Assembly: GCA_934613645.1 (NCBI GenBank)
Contig: CAKTTC010000004.1
Coordinates: 1-64,000, forward strand
From: an uncultured Opitutales bacterium
GTDB lineage: Bacteria; Verrucomicrobiota; Verrucomicrobiia; Opitutales; Intestinicryptomonadaceae
Direction: 5' to 3'
DNA length: 64,000 nucleotides
In this document: one piece after another, positions 33,012 through 42,762 of the stretch
How positions within the stretch are numbered: position 1 is the first letter of the stretch
How the letters are laid out: each line of letters begins with the position of its first letter
Position numbers and translations under genes: made by a program
The notes under the pieces: generated by a model
What the model was told of the DNA's origin: nothing
The model's database searches: none
The model's input: the letters and a program-made list of their open reading frames with translations, nothing else

Positions 33012-36000
33012 ATGGAAGAAAATAACACCTCAAATCAGGCGAACCAAGCCAGAGAAATCTTGGGTTTTGATAACGACAAGAGATTCGACTGCGTGTCGAT
33101 AGGCCTTGCGTCGCCGGACACGATTTTGTCGTGGTCGCACGGGGAGGTAAAGAACCCCGAAACCATAAACTACAGAACGTTCAAGCCCGAAGTCGGCGGC
33201 TTGTTCTGCCAGAAGATTTTCGGCCCTGTGCGCGACTACGAATGCGCCTGCGGAAAATACAAGAGAATCAGATTCAAAGACCAAGTTTGCGACCGTTGCG
33301 GCGTTGAAGTTACAACAAGCCGCGTTCGCCGCGAACGCATGGGGCACATTGAACTTGCCGTTCCCGTAGCCCACATTTGGTTCTTGAAGAGCCTTCCCAG
33401 CCGTCTGGGTTTGATGCTCGATATGACCTCCAAGCAGTTGGAGGCGGTTATCTACTACGAACGCTACGTCGTTTTGGAAAAGCGCAATACGTCGTTCGAG
33501 TTCCGCCAGTTCCTCACGGAAGAGGAATACAGAAACGCCAAAGACCACGGCGACGACTTCGAAGCCAAAATGGGTGCGGAGGCAATCTACGATCTGCTCG
33601 CGGCAATCAACCTCGAAAAGCTCGAAATGGAGCTTGTCGAGCAGATGAAAGTTACGCGCTCAAAGCAGATTAAAAACAAGCTTTCCAAGCGTTTGAAGCT
33701 CGTTCAGGGCTTTATCCACAGCAACGCGCGTCCCGAATGGATGATTTTGACGGTTCTGCCGGTTATCCCGCCGGACCTGCGTCCGCTTGTTCCGCTCGAA
33801 GGCGGCAGGTTCGCCACAAGCGACCTCAACGACCTCTACCGCAGAGTCATTAACCGCAACAACCGCTTAAAGGCGTTGAAGGCAATGAAAACGCCCGACG
33901 TAATTCTCCACAACGAAATGAGAATGTTGCAGGAGTCGGTTGACGCGTTGTTCGACAACGGCCGCCATGGCCGCCCCGTAACGGGCGCGGGCAACAGAGA
34001 GCTGAAAAGTATCTCCAGCATGCTCAAGGGCAAGCAGGGTCGTTTCCGCCAGAACTTGCTCGGTAAGCGCGTCGACTATTCGGGTCGTTCGGTTATCGTT
34101 ATCGGCCCCGACCTCAAGCTCAACCAGTGCGGTCTGCCCAAGAAAATGGCGTTGACACTGTTCGAGCCGTTCATTATCCGCCGTCTGAAAGAATTGGGCT
34201 TTGTCCACACAGTCCGCAGCGCGCGCAAGATGATTGAAAAGAAGTCGCCCGAAGTTTGGGATATTCTGGAGGAGGTCACAAAAGGCCACCCCGTAATGCT
34301 CAACCGCGCGCCCACTTTGCACCGCCTTTCCATTCAGGCTTTCGAGCCGATTCTCATTGAAGGCGACGCTATCCGCCTGCACCCGCTCGTCTGCGCGGCA
34401 TACAACGCCGACTTCGACGGCGACCAGATGGCTGTGCACGTTCCGCTTTCAATCGAAGCGGTAATGGAGGCGAAATTGCTGATGCTTGCAAGCAACAACA
34501 TCTTCTCGCCCTCTTCGGGCAAGCCTATTTTGACGCCTTCGCAGGACATCATCTTGGGCGTATACTTCCTCACCTACGAGCCGAGCCTCAAGAAAGAGGC
34601 GGGCGAACGCGTCCCGCTTTTGGCTTCGCTGCACGAAGTGGAAGCCGCCCACGCTGAGGGAATGCTGCACTGGCACGACTGGATTGACTACGTCAACCCC
34701 GACTACGGCAGGGAAACAATCCACGGCGACGCCACAAAGAAAATCATCAGAACAACCCCCGGCCGCGTAATCTTCAACACGATTTGGCCGGAGAAGATGG
34801 GCTTTGTAAACGAGCTTGTCCCCAAGGGCAAGTTGTCGGAATTGATTTTGGACACGTTCAACATCTGCGGCAGAATGGCAAGTGCGCCCGTGCTCGACAG
34901 AATGAAGGCGTTGGGTTTCCGCACGGCTACGCTGGCGGGTATTTCAATCGGTATCGGCGACATGAACATTCCCTCTGAAAAGAAGGACATCATCGCCGCC
35001 GCCCGCGCGAAAATCAAGGCAGTCGAAAACGAATACAGCATGGGAACAATCACCAAGGGCGAGCGTTCCAGCAAGGTTATCGACATTTGGAACGTCGCAA
35101 CTGAGGACATCGCAAAGAAGGCGTTTGAAAACCTCAAGAAAGTTCCCGAAAAGACGTTCGGCCGCCAGCACATCAACCCCGTTTACGTTTTGATGGATTC
35201 GGGTGCTCGAGGCAACAAGGCGCAGGTTCGTCAGCTTTGCGGCGCGCGCGGTTTGATGGCAAAGCCCAACGGCGATATTATCGAACGCCCGATTCTCTCG
35301 TCCTTCCGCGAAGGCCTGAGCGTTCACGAATACTTCATTTCAACGCACGGCGCGCGTAAAGGTTTGGCGGATACCGCTCTTAAAACCGCAGACGCGGGCT
35401 ATATGACAAGAAAACTTTGCGATGTTGCAATGGACGTGATTATCGCCGAGGAAGACGACGGCAATCGCGACGGCATTACAAAGCGCGCAATCTTCGACGG
35501 CGACGACGAAATTGTCCCGCTCAGAGACCGCATTATCGGCCGTTGCTCGAGCAAGGACGTAGTCGACCCGACGAACCCCTCGCAGCTCATCGTCAAGGCG
35601 GGCGACATCATCACGGAAGAAATTGCCGACAAGATTGACTTGGTAGGCCTTTCGGAAATCAAGGTGATGAGCCCCATTACGCACCTCAAGCGCAATTCCA
35701 TTTCGGCGAAAGCCTACGGTATCGACCCGTCTACGCAGAACCTTGTGGAACGCGGAACGGCGGTCGGCATCATAGCCGCCCAGTCAATCGGCGAGCCCGG
35801 CACGCAGCTTACAATGAGAACCTTCCACGTCGGCGGTGTTGCTCAGGCAGTCAAAGCTCCCGAAATCAAGGTCAAGAACGACGGCACAATCCGCTACGAA
35901 GGCCTGCGCAGCGTTCAGCTTCAATACCAAGACCCCGCAACGGGCAAGGCTGTTTCCACGAACGTCGTGCTCAACAAAACGGGTATGGTCAAGATTCTCG

Positions 36001-37199
36001 ACGCCGACAACAAAGAGCTTGAGTCCTACAAGATTGTTCAGGGCGCAATGATTTCGGCAAACGACGGCGACAAGGTCAAGAAAGGCCAGTTCATAGCGCG
36101 TTGGGACCCCCACAGCGTTCCGATTTTGTCCGATAAGGCGGGCGTTGTAAAATACATGGATATGACCGACGGTATCACATACCGCAGCGATTTCGACTCC
36201 GCAACGGGCAGAAGCACAATCGTAATTTCCGACCACAAAGAAGACCTCGATCCGCGTATCGAAATTTGGGATACAAAGGTCAACAAGAACGAACCCGTCG
36301 GTATCTTCAAGATTCCCACGGGTGCGCAGGTCAGCGTGGAAGACGGCCAGAAGATTGTTTCGGGTATGGTTATCGCGAAAATGCCGCGTTCGGCCGCAAA
36401 AACGCAGGACATCACGGGCGGTCTGCCCCGAGTTTCCGAATTGTTCGAAGCGCGCCGCCCGAAGGACGCCGCCGAAATGGCGCGTTCGGCAGGCAAGGTT
36501 GTCGAAGGAAAGACAATCCGCAAGAAGAAGATTATCGAAATCAGGGGCGACAACGATCAGGTTATCGAAAAACACCTTATCCCCGCAAACAAGCGCATAG
36601 TAGTTCAGGCGGGCGAATACGTCGAAGCGGGTCAGCCGCTCACCGACGGCGGTTTCGACCCGAAGGAAATCTTGGAAATCAAGGGCAAGGAGGCAGTGCA
36701 GGAACACATCTTGTGCGAAATCCAAAAGGTCTACCGTTCGCAGGGTGTTACAATTAACGATAAACACATAGAAGTTATCATCTCCAGAATGCTCCGCAAA
36801 GTCAAAGTTGTCGACACCGGCGACTCCGACTACTTCTGGGGCGAACAGGTTGACGGCTACGAATTCGAAGAAAACAACAAGCGCATTATCGAAGCGGGCG
36901 GCAATCCCGCCAAGTGCGAGCCGATTCTTTTGGGTATCACAAAAGCGTCGCTCGAAACGGAAAGCTTCATCAGTGCGGCGTCGTTCCAAGAGACAACAAA
37001 AGTTCTCACTGAAGCGGCTGTCGAAGGCAAGGTTGACGACCTCACGGGCTTCAAGGAAAACGTTATCATGGGCAACCTCATTCCCGCAGGAACGGGCTTG
37101 GCGGCGTATCGCCGTTTGAAGGTTGTAGAAAACGTTCCCGAAATAGAACCCGAGGACGAAGACGCTGCGTTTGTTTCGGAAACTCCCGAGACCGAATAG
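33012..37199 (+). CDS. rpoC: DNA-directed RNA polymerase subunit beta-prime, lacking zinc site 2
   Basis: A 1395-aa beta-prime subunit. Zinc site 1 is intact (CACGKYKR followed by CDRC near residues 77-97). The catalytic NADFDGDQM lies near residue 470, and the trigger loop region contains AAQSIGEPGTQLTMRTFH. The second zinc site is gone: the E. coli DDCG position reads DDGN, and the later CxxxxxxCxxC cluster reads THLKRNSISAKAYG with no cysteine. The remainder of the fold is conserved. The C-terminus has the conserved SFQETTKVLTEAA and an acidic tail. A strong terminator follows. Confidence 0.99.
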   Translation: MEENNTSNQANQAREILGFDNDKRFDCVSIGLASPDTILSWSHGEVKNPETINYRTFKPEVGGLFCQKIFGPVRDYECACGKYKRIRFKDQVCDRCGVEVTTSRVRRERMGHIELAVPVAHIWFLKSLPSRLGLMLDMTSKQLEAVIYYERYVVLEKRNTSFEFRQFLTEEEYRNAKDHGDDFEAKMGAEAIYDLLAAINLEKLEMELVEQMKVTRSKQIKNKLSKRLKLVQGFIHSNARPEWMILTVLPVIPPDLRPLVPLEGGRFATSDLNDLYRRVINRNNRLKALKAMKTPDVILHNEMRMLQESVDALFDNGRHGRPVTGAGNRELKSISSMLKGKQGRFRQNLLGKRVDYSGRSVIVIGPDLKLNQCGLPKKMALTLFEPFIIRRLKELGFVHTVRSARKMIEKKSPEVWDILEEVTKGHPVMLNRAPTLHRLSIQAFEPILIEGDAIRLHPLVCAAYNADFDGDQMAVHVPLSIEAVMEAKLLMLASNNIFSPSSGKPILTPSQDIILGVYFLTYEPSLKKEAGERVPLLASLHEVEAAHAEGMLHWHDWIDYVNPDYGRETIHGDATKKIIRTTPGRVIFNTIWPEKMGFVNELVPKGKLSELILDTFNICGRMASAPVLDRMKALGFRTATLAGISIGIGDMNIPSEKKDIIAAARAKIKAVENEYSMGTITKGERSSKVIDIWNVATEDIAKKAFENLKKVPEKTFGRQHINPVYVLMDSGARGNKAQVRQLCGARGLMAKPNGDIIERPILSSFREGLSVHEYFISTHGARKGLADTALKTADAGYMTRKLCDVAMDVIIAEEDDGNRDGITKRAIFDGDDEIVPLRDRIIGRCSSKDVVDPTNPSQLIVKAGDIITEEIADKIDLVGLSEIKVMSPITHLKRNSISAKAYGIDPSTQNLVERGTAVGIIAAQSIGEPGTQLTMRTFHVGGVAQAVKAPEIKVKNDGTIRYEGLRSVQLQYQDPATGKAVSTNVVLNKTGMVKILDADNKELESYKIVQGAMISANDGDKVKKGQFIARWDPHSVPILSDKAGVVKYMDMTDGITYRSDFDSATGRSTIVISDHKEDLDPRIEIWDTKVNKNEPVGIFKIPTGAQVSVEDGQKIVSGMVIAKMPRSAAKTQDITGGLPRVSELFEARRPKDAAEMARSAGKVVEGKTIRKKKIIEIRGDNDQVIEKHLIPANKRIVVQAGEYVEAGQPLTDGGFDPKEILEIKGKEAVQEHILCEIQKVYRSQGVTINDKHIEVIISRMLRKVKVVDTGDSDYFWGEQVDGYEFEENNKRIIEAGGNPAKCEPILLGITKASLETESFISAASFQETTKVLTEAAVEGKVDDLTGFKENVIMGNLIPAGTGLAAYRRLKVVENVPEIEPEDEDAAFVSETPETE

Positions 37200-37207
37200 T
37201 GCTTTTC

Positions 37208-37255
37208 AGTTCGGCGCGCCGCCTGTTTGCGCGGTTCGCCGAACTTTGTTTTTTT
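37208..37255 (+). terminator. Intrinsic terminator after rpoC
   Basis: AGTTCGGCG pairs with CGCCGAACT, with an inner GC-rich loop, followed by TTGTTTTTTT. It separates the rpo operon from the str operon. Confidence 0.85.
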
Positions 37256-37306
37256 GCGGTTTTTCGCGCAAGTCGGGCAATCGCGGAAAAAAATGAATAA
37301 AAAAAC

Positions 37307-37334
37307 TTGCTAAAGGGGAAATGTTCAATACACT
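37307..37334 (+). promoter_or_regulatory. Promoter of the rpsL (str) operon
   Basis: TTGCTA and TACACT are separated by 16 bases, 32 bases upstream of rpsL, directly after the rpoC terminator. Confidence 0.58.
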
Positions 37335-37366
37335 CCCGACTCTTTCATTATTAAAAATCAGAAAAT

Positions 37367-37747
37367 ATGCCTACAATAAATCAATTAGTTCGCAAGCCGA
37401 GAACCCTCGTCAAATCGAAGACGAAGGCTCCCGCGCTTAAATCTAATCCGTTTCGTCGCGGCGTGTGCGTTCAGGTTATGACCAGAACGCCGAAAAAGCC
37501 GAATTCGGCGATTCGTAAAGTAGCGAAGGTTCGCTTGACTTCGGGATATGAAGTTATCGCTTACATCCCCGACGAAGGCCACTCTTTGCAGGAACACAGC
37601 GTGGTGCTTGTCCGCGGCGGCCGTGTAAAAGACCTCCCCGGTGTCCGTTACCACATTGTCCGCGGTTCGCTGGACTGCATGGGTGTTGAAAAACGCCGCC
37701 GCAGCCGCTCGAAATACGGCGTAAAGCGTCCCAAGGAAAAGAAATAG
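37367..37747 (+). CDS. rpsL: 30S ribosomal protein S12
   Basis: A 126-aa decoding-centre protein. TRTPKKPNSAIRKVA and RGGRVKDLPGVRYH are intact, including both Lys positions where streptomycin-resistance substitutions usually arise; they are wild type here. The conserved C-terminal RSKYGVKRPK is present. It opens the str operon and is followed by rpsG after 29 bases. Confidence 0.99.
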   Translation: MPTINQLVRKPRTLVKSKTKAPALKSNPFRRGVCVQVMTRTPKKPNSAIRKVAKVRLTSGYEVIAYIPDEGHSLQEHSVVLVRGGRVKDLPGVRYHIVRGSLDCMGVEKRRRSRSKYGVKRPKEKK

Positions 37748-37776
37748 TTTTTAACAATTAAACAAGGCGAAATAAT

Positions 37777-38250
37777 ATGTCACGCAGACACAGAGCTGAA
37801 AAAAGAGAACGTATTCCGGATTCCCGCTACAAGAGCACATTGGTAAGCCACCTTATCAATATGGTTATGAAAAGCGGCAAGAAAACAGTTGCAGAACGCA
37901 TCGTTTACGGAGCCATTGAGCTCGTTAGCGAAAAACTCGAGAAGGGCGACCCTATTGATTTGTTGTTAGGCGCATTGGAAAATATCCGCCCCAAGCTCGA
38001 AGTTAAAAGCCGCAGAGTAGGCGGCGCAACATACCAAGTTCCGGTTGAAGTATCGTTCGACCGCCAGCAGACGCTCGCATTCCGCTGGCTCATTGAAGCG
38101 GCAAGCTCCAGAAAGGGCGTTTCGATGGCTAAGGCACTCGCGGCCGAATTGGTCGATGCCTACAATAATACGGGCACAGTCGTTAAAAAGCGCGAAGATG
38201 TCCACAAGATGGCGCAGTCCAACAGGGCTTTTGCGCACTTGCGTTGGTGA
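37777..38250 (+). CDS. rpsG: 30S ribosomal protein S7
   Basis: A 157-aa head protein that nucleates 3' domain assembly of 16S rRNA. Motifs are MSRRHRAEKR at the start, LINMVMKSGKKTVAERIVYGA, RRVGGATYQVPVEV and the C-terminal NRAFAHLRW. Length is of the short type, as in most bacteria. The stop is 30 bases before fusA. Confidence 0.98.
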   Translation: MSRRHRAEKRERIPDSRYKSTLVSHLINMVMKSGKKTVAERIVYGAIELVSEKLEKGDPIDLLLGALENIRPKLEVKSRRVGGATYQVPVEVSFDRQQTLAFRWLIEAASSRKGVSMAKALAAELVDAYNNTGTVVKKREDVHKMAQSNRAFAHLRW

Positions 38251-38280
38251 TATCCTTAACCCAAGAAAGCTTACTATAAA

Positions 38281-40437
38281 ATGGCAAACTTATCTCCGAA
38301 AAACTCTCCCAACCGCGTAAAGCCGTTGGAGTATACCAGAAACATCGGTATCTCCGCGCACATCGACGCGGGTAAAACCACTTGCTCGGAACGTATTTTG
38401 TTTTACAGCGGCGTTGTCCATAAAATCGGCGAAGTGCACGAAGGCACTGCCGTAACGGACTGGATGGAACAGGAACGCGAACGCGGTATTACAATTACCT
38501 CGTCGGCTATTACCTGCAACTGGAAAACCAAGGACGGCCCTTTCAAGGGAATCGAACACCAGATAAACCTCATCGACACCCCCGGACACGTTGACTTCAC
38601 CGCAGAAGTAGAACGTTCGCTGCGTGTTCTCGACGGTGCAATCGCGGTATTCTGCGCGGTTGCGGGCGTTCAGCCCCAGTCGGAAACGGTATGGCGTCAG
38701 ATGAACAAATACCACGTTCCGCGTATCGCTTTCATCAACAAGATGGACAGAACCGGTGCCGACTTCTACGGCGCGGTTGAAGACATCAAAACAAAGCTCA
38801 GCGGAAATCCCCACCCGTTGTTCCTGCCCATCGGCGCGGAAGACAAGCTCAAGGGACTCATCGACCTCATCGCGATGAAGGCATACGTCTACGACGAAAA
38901 CGACCCGCAGGGCGTAAAGTATGACGTTGTTGAAATCCCCGCCGAATACAAAGAAAAGGCGGAACAATACAGAGCCGAACTTATCGAAGCCGTTGCCGAC
39001 TTTGACGACGGCATCATGGAACGCTTCCTCGAAGGCGAAACAAACTTCACCGAAGACGAACTCCGCCTCGGCGTCCGTAAGGCTACGCTGTCGCTGAACT
39101 TCGTCGGCGTTGTCCCCGGTTCGGCGTTCAAGAACAAGGGCGTGCAGATGTTGCTCGACGCAGTTGTGGACTACCTCCCCAGCCCGCTCGACGTTCCCCC
39201 GATTAAGGCTTACGGCGAAGACGACGAAGACACTCCGTCTTTGGAAATCGTCCCCGACGACTTTGCTCCGCCGACCGCTTTGGCGTTCAAATTGTGGTCA
39301 GACCCGTTCGTCGGAAAACTCGTTTTCATTCGCGTATACAGCGGTTGCATAAAGAAGGGTATGACAATCTACAACCCGCGCTCGCGCAAGAGCGAACGCA
39401 TCTCGAGACTGCTCGTTATCAAAGCCGACAAGCGCGACGATATCGAAGAGGCATACTCGGGCGCAATCTGCGCAATCATCGGCGCGAAGGATATCGTAAC
39501 GGGCGACACTCTCTGTGAAAGAGACCACGAAGTCCGTCTCGAACCTCCGACATTCCCCGAGCCCGTTATCGCAATGAGCATCGAGCCGAAGAGTAAGGCC
39601 GACCAGGAAAAGCTTTCAATCGCCTTGCAGCGTTTGGCTGAAGAAGACCCCACGTTCGTCGTCACGACGAATCAGGAAACGGGTCAGACCCTTATCGCGG
39701 GTATGGGCGAGTTGCACCTCGACATCATCAGAGACCGCCTCTTCAGAGAGTTCAAGGTTGAAGCCGATTCGGGCAAACCCCAGATTGCATACAGGGAAAC
39801 AATCACGAAATCCGCACACGGCGTGGGCAAATTCGTCCGCCAGTCGGGTGGCCGCGGTCAATACGGCCACGCGGAAATCGAGTTGGAACCCCTCGAAAAG
39901 GGCAAACACTACGAATTCGTCAACGAAATTGTCGGCGGCGTAATCCCGAAGGAATACATCAAGCCGACGGAAGACGGTATCAAGGAAGCCATGATAAACG
40001 GCGTTGTTGCGGGTTATCCCGTGGTCGATGTCAAGGTTCGCTTGGTGTTCGGTTCGTTCCACGAAGTCGACTCTTCGGAAATGGCGTTCAAAATGGCCGG
40101 TATTTTCGCGTTCAAAGACGCTATGAAAAACGCGGGCCCGATTTTGCTCGAACCCATTATGAAGGTTGAAGTGACAACCCCGAATGAATATCAGGGCGAT
40201 GTTATGGGCGATATCAACCGCCGTCGCGGACAGGTTCAGGGTATGGAAACAAAGGGCAACGATACAATCATCAAGGCCAATGTTCCGCTCGAAACAATGT
40301 TCGGTTACGCTACGGATATCCGTTCGCTCTCCAGTGGTCGCGCTTCCTACTCGATGGAACCCAGCCACTTCGAACAGGTTCCCGCGGCAGTCCTCAAGCA
40401 GGTGCAGGAAGGTGCTGCGCGTAAACCCCAGAGATAA
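38281..40437 (+). CDS. fusA: Translation elongation factor G
   Basis: A 718-aa translocase GTPase. G1 is AHIDAGKTTCSERIL (Cys replaces the more usual Thr after TT), switch II is DTPGHVDF, and G4 is NKMD. Domain IV shows SGGRGQYGH and its loop region, and domain V ends near the RGQVQGM segment. There is one fusA copy in the window, in its standard place between rpsG and rpsJ (tuf is not here but upstream of secE). Confidence 0.99.
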   Translation: MANLSPKNSPNRVKPLEYTRNIGISAHIDAGKTTCSERILFYSGVVHKIGEVHEGTAVTDWMEQERERGITITSSAITCNWKTKDGPFKGIEHQINLIDTPGHVDFTAEVERSLRVLDGAIAVFCAVAGVQPQSETVWRQMNKYHVPRIAFINKMDRTGADFYGAVEDIKTKLSGNPHPLFLPIGAEDKLKGLIDLIAMKAYVYDENDPQGVKYDVVEIPAEYKEKAEQYRAELIEAVADFDDGIMERFLEGETNFTEDELRLGVRKATLSLNFVGVVPGSAFKNKGVQMLLDAVVDYLPSPLDVPPIKAYGEDDEDTPSLEIVPDDFAPPTALAFKLWSDPFVGKLVFIRVYSGCIKKGMTIYNPRSRKSERISRLLVIKADKRDDIEEAYSGAICAIIGAKDIVTGDTLCERDHEVRLEPPTFPEPVIAMSIEPKSKADQEKLSIALQRLAEEDPTFVVTTNQETGQTLIAGMGELHLDIIRDRLFREFKVEADSGKPQIAYRETITKSAHGVGKFVRQSGGRGQYGHAEIELEPLEKGKHYEFVNEIVGGVIPKEYIKPTEDGIKEAMINGVVAGYPVVDVKVRLVFGSFHEVDSSEMAFKMAGIFAFKDAMKNAGPILLEPIMKVEVTTPNEYQGDVMGDINRRRGQVQGMETKGNDTIIKANVPLETMFGYATDIRSLSSGRASYSMEPSHFEQVPAAVLKQVQEGAARKPQR

Positions 40438-40457
40438 AAATTCAAACGAAAAATATT

Positions 40458-40766
40458 ATGGCAAGTCAGAGAATTAGAATTAAGCTCAAGGGCTATGATT
40501 TCCGCACGATAGACCAAAGTGCAAGCGATATCGTGGAAACGGCTAAGAGAACGGGCGCAAGAGTATCGGGCCCCGTTCCGTTGCCGACGAAAATCGAAAA
40601 ATATTCGGTCAACCGCTCCGTCCATGTCGATAAGAAGAGCATGGAGCAGTTCGAATTGAGAACGCACAAGCGTTTGATTGACATCGTCAACCCGACTCCC
40701 ACGACGGTTGACGAGCTCAAGAAGCTCAATTTGCCCAGCGGCGTCGATATTACAATCAACGTCTAA
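40458..40766 (+). CDS. rpsJ: 30S ribosomal protein S10
   Basis: A 102-aa protein of the 30S head; as NusE it also works in antitermination with NusB. Motifs are RIRIKLKGYDFRTID, GPVPLPTK and RTHKRLIDIVNPT. It follows fusA by 20 bases and is separated from rplC by nearly 400 bases holding terminator-like and promoter-like sites. It therefore seems to end the str transcript rather than begin the S10 one. Confidence 0.98.
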   Translation: MASQRIRIKLKGYDFRTIDQSASDIVETAKRTGARVSGPVPLPTKIEKYSVNRSVHVDKKSMEQFELRTHKRLIDIVNPTPTTVDELKKLNLPSGVDITINV

Positions 40767-40775
40767 TTGGCGGCA

Positions 40776-40837
40776 GCCGCAGGCGCGCAACGCGCCGCGG
40801 CGGTTGCGTTTGCCCCGTCGGGGCGGGCGGAAATTTT
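40776..40837 (+). terminator. Terminator-like double hairpin after rpsJ
   Basis: CCGC-A-GGCGCG-CAA-CGCGCC-GCGG forms a strong stem, followed by a second hairpin GCCCC-GTC-GGGGC and, about ten bases later, AAATTTTT. The T-run is short, so termination may be partial. Confidence 0.55.
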
Positions 40838-40989
40838 TCGGCGCGGGGAACGTCTTGCGCCTTTAGTCTAAAACAAGTTTGCGTAAATTTTTTGAAGCAT
40901 TCGTTTGGCGGAAATCCCGCAAAAAAACGAAGAACCGAAAAGTTTACGCGATATTTGTTGAAAAAAATAAGCAAAAAATAAAAAATTTG

Positions 40990-41018
40990 TTGACAGCACT
41001 TCTACTATATTCAACATA
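40990..41018 (+). promoter_or_regulatory. Promoter of the rplC-led S10 operon and its leader
   Basis: A perfect TTGACA at 40990-40995 is followed after 16 bases by CAACAT. The remaining leader to 41159 (about 140 bases) holds an isolated AAAAGGAG at 41061-41068 far from any good start, and no convincing gene. An L4-type control element could lie here, but I cannot identify one. The 393-base gap 40767-41159 otherwise shows nothing coding. Confidence 0.55.
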
Positions 41019-41159
41019 GAAGCCTTTACAAATTTTCTAAACAAAAAAACCTAAAGCAGGTTAAAAGGAGTCGGAGATTGCGATTCGGGCGTTGAACCAA
41101 GTGTTTTACTGGGTTTGCGTCGGCGAAACGGGGTTGAAAATTCCGCCTGCCGCTTAGAT

Positions 41160-41801
41160 ATGAGTCAAATACTAATAGGAAAAAAGCTGGGCATGACCCA
41201 GATTTTTGACGGAGACAACAGCCTTGTGGCCGTTACTGTCGTTGAGGCAGGTCCGTGCCCCGTCACGCAAGTAAAAACAGCTCAGAGCGACGGATATGAA
41301 GCCGTTCAGATTGGCTTCAATGCGCAGAAACAGCAGCGCATGTCCAAGCCGGAACTCGGGCACTTAAACAAAGCGGGAGTATCTCCCGTAACCGAATTGG
41401 TTGAATTCCGCGTTGAAAACGCTTCGGAATACAAAGCCGGAGACGTTATGACGGTTTCTAAATTCTCGGAAGGCCAGATGGTCGATATCATCGGCACGAC
41501 AAAAGGTCGCGGCTTTCAGGGCGTAATGAAACGCTACAACTTTGACGGACAGCCCGAAACGCACGGTCATATGATGCACCGCCGTCCCGGTTCCGTAGGT
41601 TGCCGCCAGACCCCCGGCCACGTTTACAAGGGCAGAAAGATGCCCGGCCATATGGGACAGGTTCGCTGCACGACGCAGAATCACGCCATCGTAAAGATTT
41701 TGGAAGACAAAAATATCCTTTTGATTAAGGGCAGTCTCCCCGGCGCGAAGGGCGATATGGTTATTGTTCGCACTGCCAAAAAGGTTAAGAAAGCACAATA
41801 A
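41160..41801 (+). CDS. rplC: 50S ribosomal protein L3
   Basis: A 213-aa protein near the peptidyl-transferase centre. It starts MSQILIGKKLGMTQIF and has the conserved GTTKGRGFQGVMKRYNF and RRPGSVGCRQTPGHVYKGRKMPGHMG in the extended loop, including the Gln that is methylated in other bacteria. The in-frame TTG 45 bases earlier is not conserved and has no ribosome-binding site. Confidence 0.98.
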   Translation: MSQILIGKKLGMTQIFDGDNSLVAVTVVEAGPCPVTQVKTAQSDGYEAVQIGFNAQKQQRMSKPELGHLNKAGVSPVTELVEFRVENASEYKAGDVMTVSKFSEGQMVDIIGTTKGRGFQGVMKRYNFDGQPETHGHMMHRRPGSVGCRQTPGHVYKGRKMPGHMGQVRCTTQNHAIVKILEDKNILLIKGSLPGAKGDMVIVRTAKKVKKAQ

Positions 41802-41815
41802 GGAGAGTCGCCGAC

Positions 41816-42445
41816 ATGAAACTTAAAGTTTATACAAAAGACGGTTCAAGCTTTGCCGAACAGGAATTTGAAAACATTCCGCAGTTCGAGGCAGACAAAG
41901 GTCTGTTCGCATTGAAAGAAACATTGGTTGCCTATCAGGCAAACGCGCGTCAGGGCAATGCCTCCACGCTCGACTACGGCCACGTTAGCGGAACATGCCG
42001 CAAGCCGTTCAAGCAGAAGGGCGGCGGTCGCTCGCGTCACGGAACGATGAAGAGCCCGATTCACCGCGGCGGCGCAGTCGTTTTCGGCCCGAAACCCAGA
42101 GATTGGTCGAAGAAAATCAACCGCAAGGCCAGAATTTTGGCGTTCGCAAGAGCTTTGTTCGACAAGTGCGTTGAAGGCGGTCTTTGCGTAATCGAAGCTT
42201 TTGAAGCTCCCGAAAGAAAGACAAAGGCTGTTGCAAAGGTTCTCTCGAACATCAAGCCCGACGGCAAAGTGCTGCTCATCGACGATATGTTTGAAGACAA
42301 TTTCATTCTCGCAAGCCGCAACCTCGCAAGAGTAAACTTCTGCGAAAGCGCGGTTCTCAGCGCAATGGAACTTGTGCAGTTCGACAACATCATTGTTTCC
42401 CGCAAGGGTCTCGATACAGTTCTGTCGAGAATTAACCAAGACTAA
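41816..42445 (+). CDS. rplD: 50S ribosomal protein L4
   Basis: A 209-aa exit-tunnel protein, in many bacteria also the repressor of its own operon. The tunnel loop carries KPFKQKGGGRSRHGTMKSP, and the globular part ends with DNIIVSRKGLDTVLSRI. SD AGGAGAG lies nine bases before the ATG. Normal length for the family. Confidence 0.98.
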   Translation: MKLKVYTKDGSSFAEQEFENIPQFEADKGLFALKETLVAYQANARQGNASTLDYGHVSGTCRKPFKQKGGGRSRHGTMKSPIHRGGAVVFGPKPRDWSKKINRKARILAFARALFDKCVEGGLCVIEAFEAPERKTKAVAKVLSNIKPDGKVLLIDDMFEDNFILASRNLARVNFCESAVLSAMELVQFDNIIVSRKGLDTVLSRINQD

Positions 42446-42457
42446 GAAAGGTAAGTC

Positions 42458-42745
42458 ATGATACAGCCTGAAAAAATTATCAAGGGGTTCCGCGTGACTG
42501 AAAAAGCGGCGAATTTGCAAGTGTCGAACAAATACACTTTCGTTGTCGCCGAAGACGCCAATGCGATAGCAGTGTCGCAGGCGGTTGAAAAGCTTTTCAA
42601 CGTCAAAGTCGAACAAGTAAACGTCCTCAACGCAAAGGGCAAGGTCAAGGTTTCGCGCATGCGCAAGGCAAACCCCGGCGTTAAGGGAAAAATGAAAAAG
42701 GCAATCGTTACGCTCAAAGCAGGCGACGCCATTCAGTTAGCGTAA
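42458..42745 (+). CDS. rplW: 50S ribosomal protein L23
   Basis: A 95-aa protein at the tunnel exit where trigger factor and SRP dock. VTEKAANLQVSNKYTFVV matches the family N-terminus, followed by the tRNA-like loop with KGKVKVSRMRKANPGVKGKMKKA. Located 12 bases after rplD. Confidence 0.97.
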   Translation: MIQPEKIIKGFRVTEKAANLQVSNKYTFVVAEDANAIAVSQAVEKLFNVKVEQVNVLNAKGKVKVSRMRKANPGVKGKMKKAIVTLKAGDAIQLA

Positions 42746-42762
42746 GCGAGGAGATTTGAAAA

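Noticed and set aside
41115..41159. TTG start extending rplC
   Set aside because: The L3 N-terminus begins exactly at the ATG at 41160, and the extension is not conserved.
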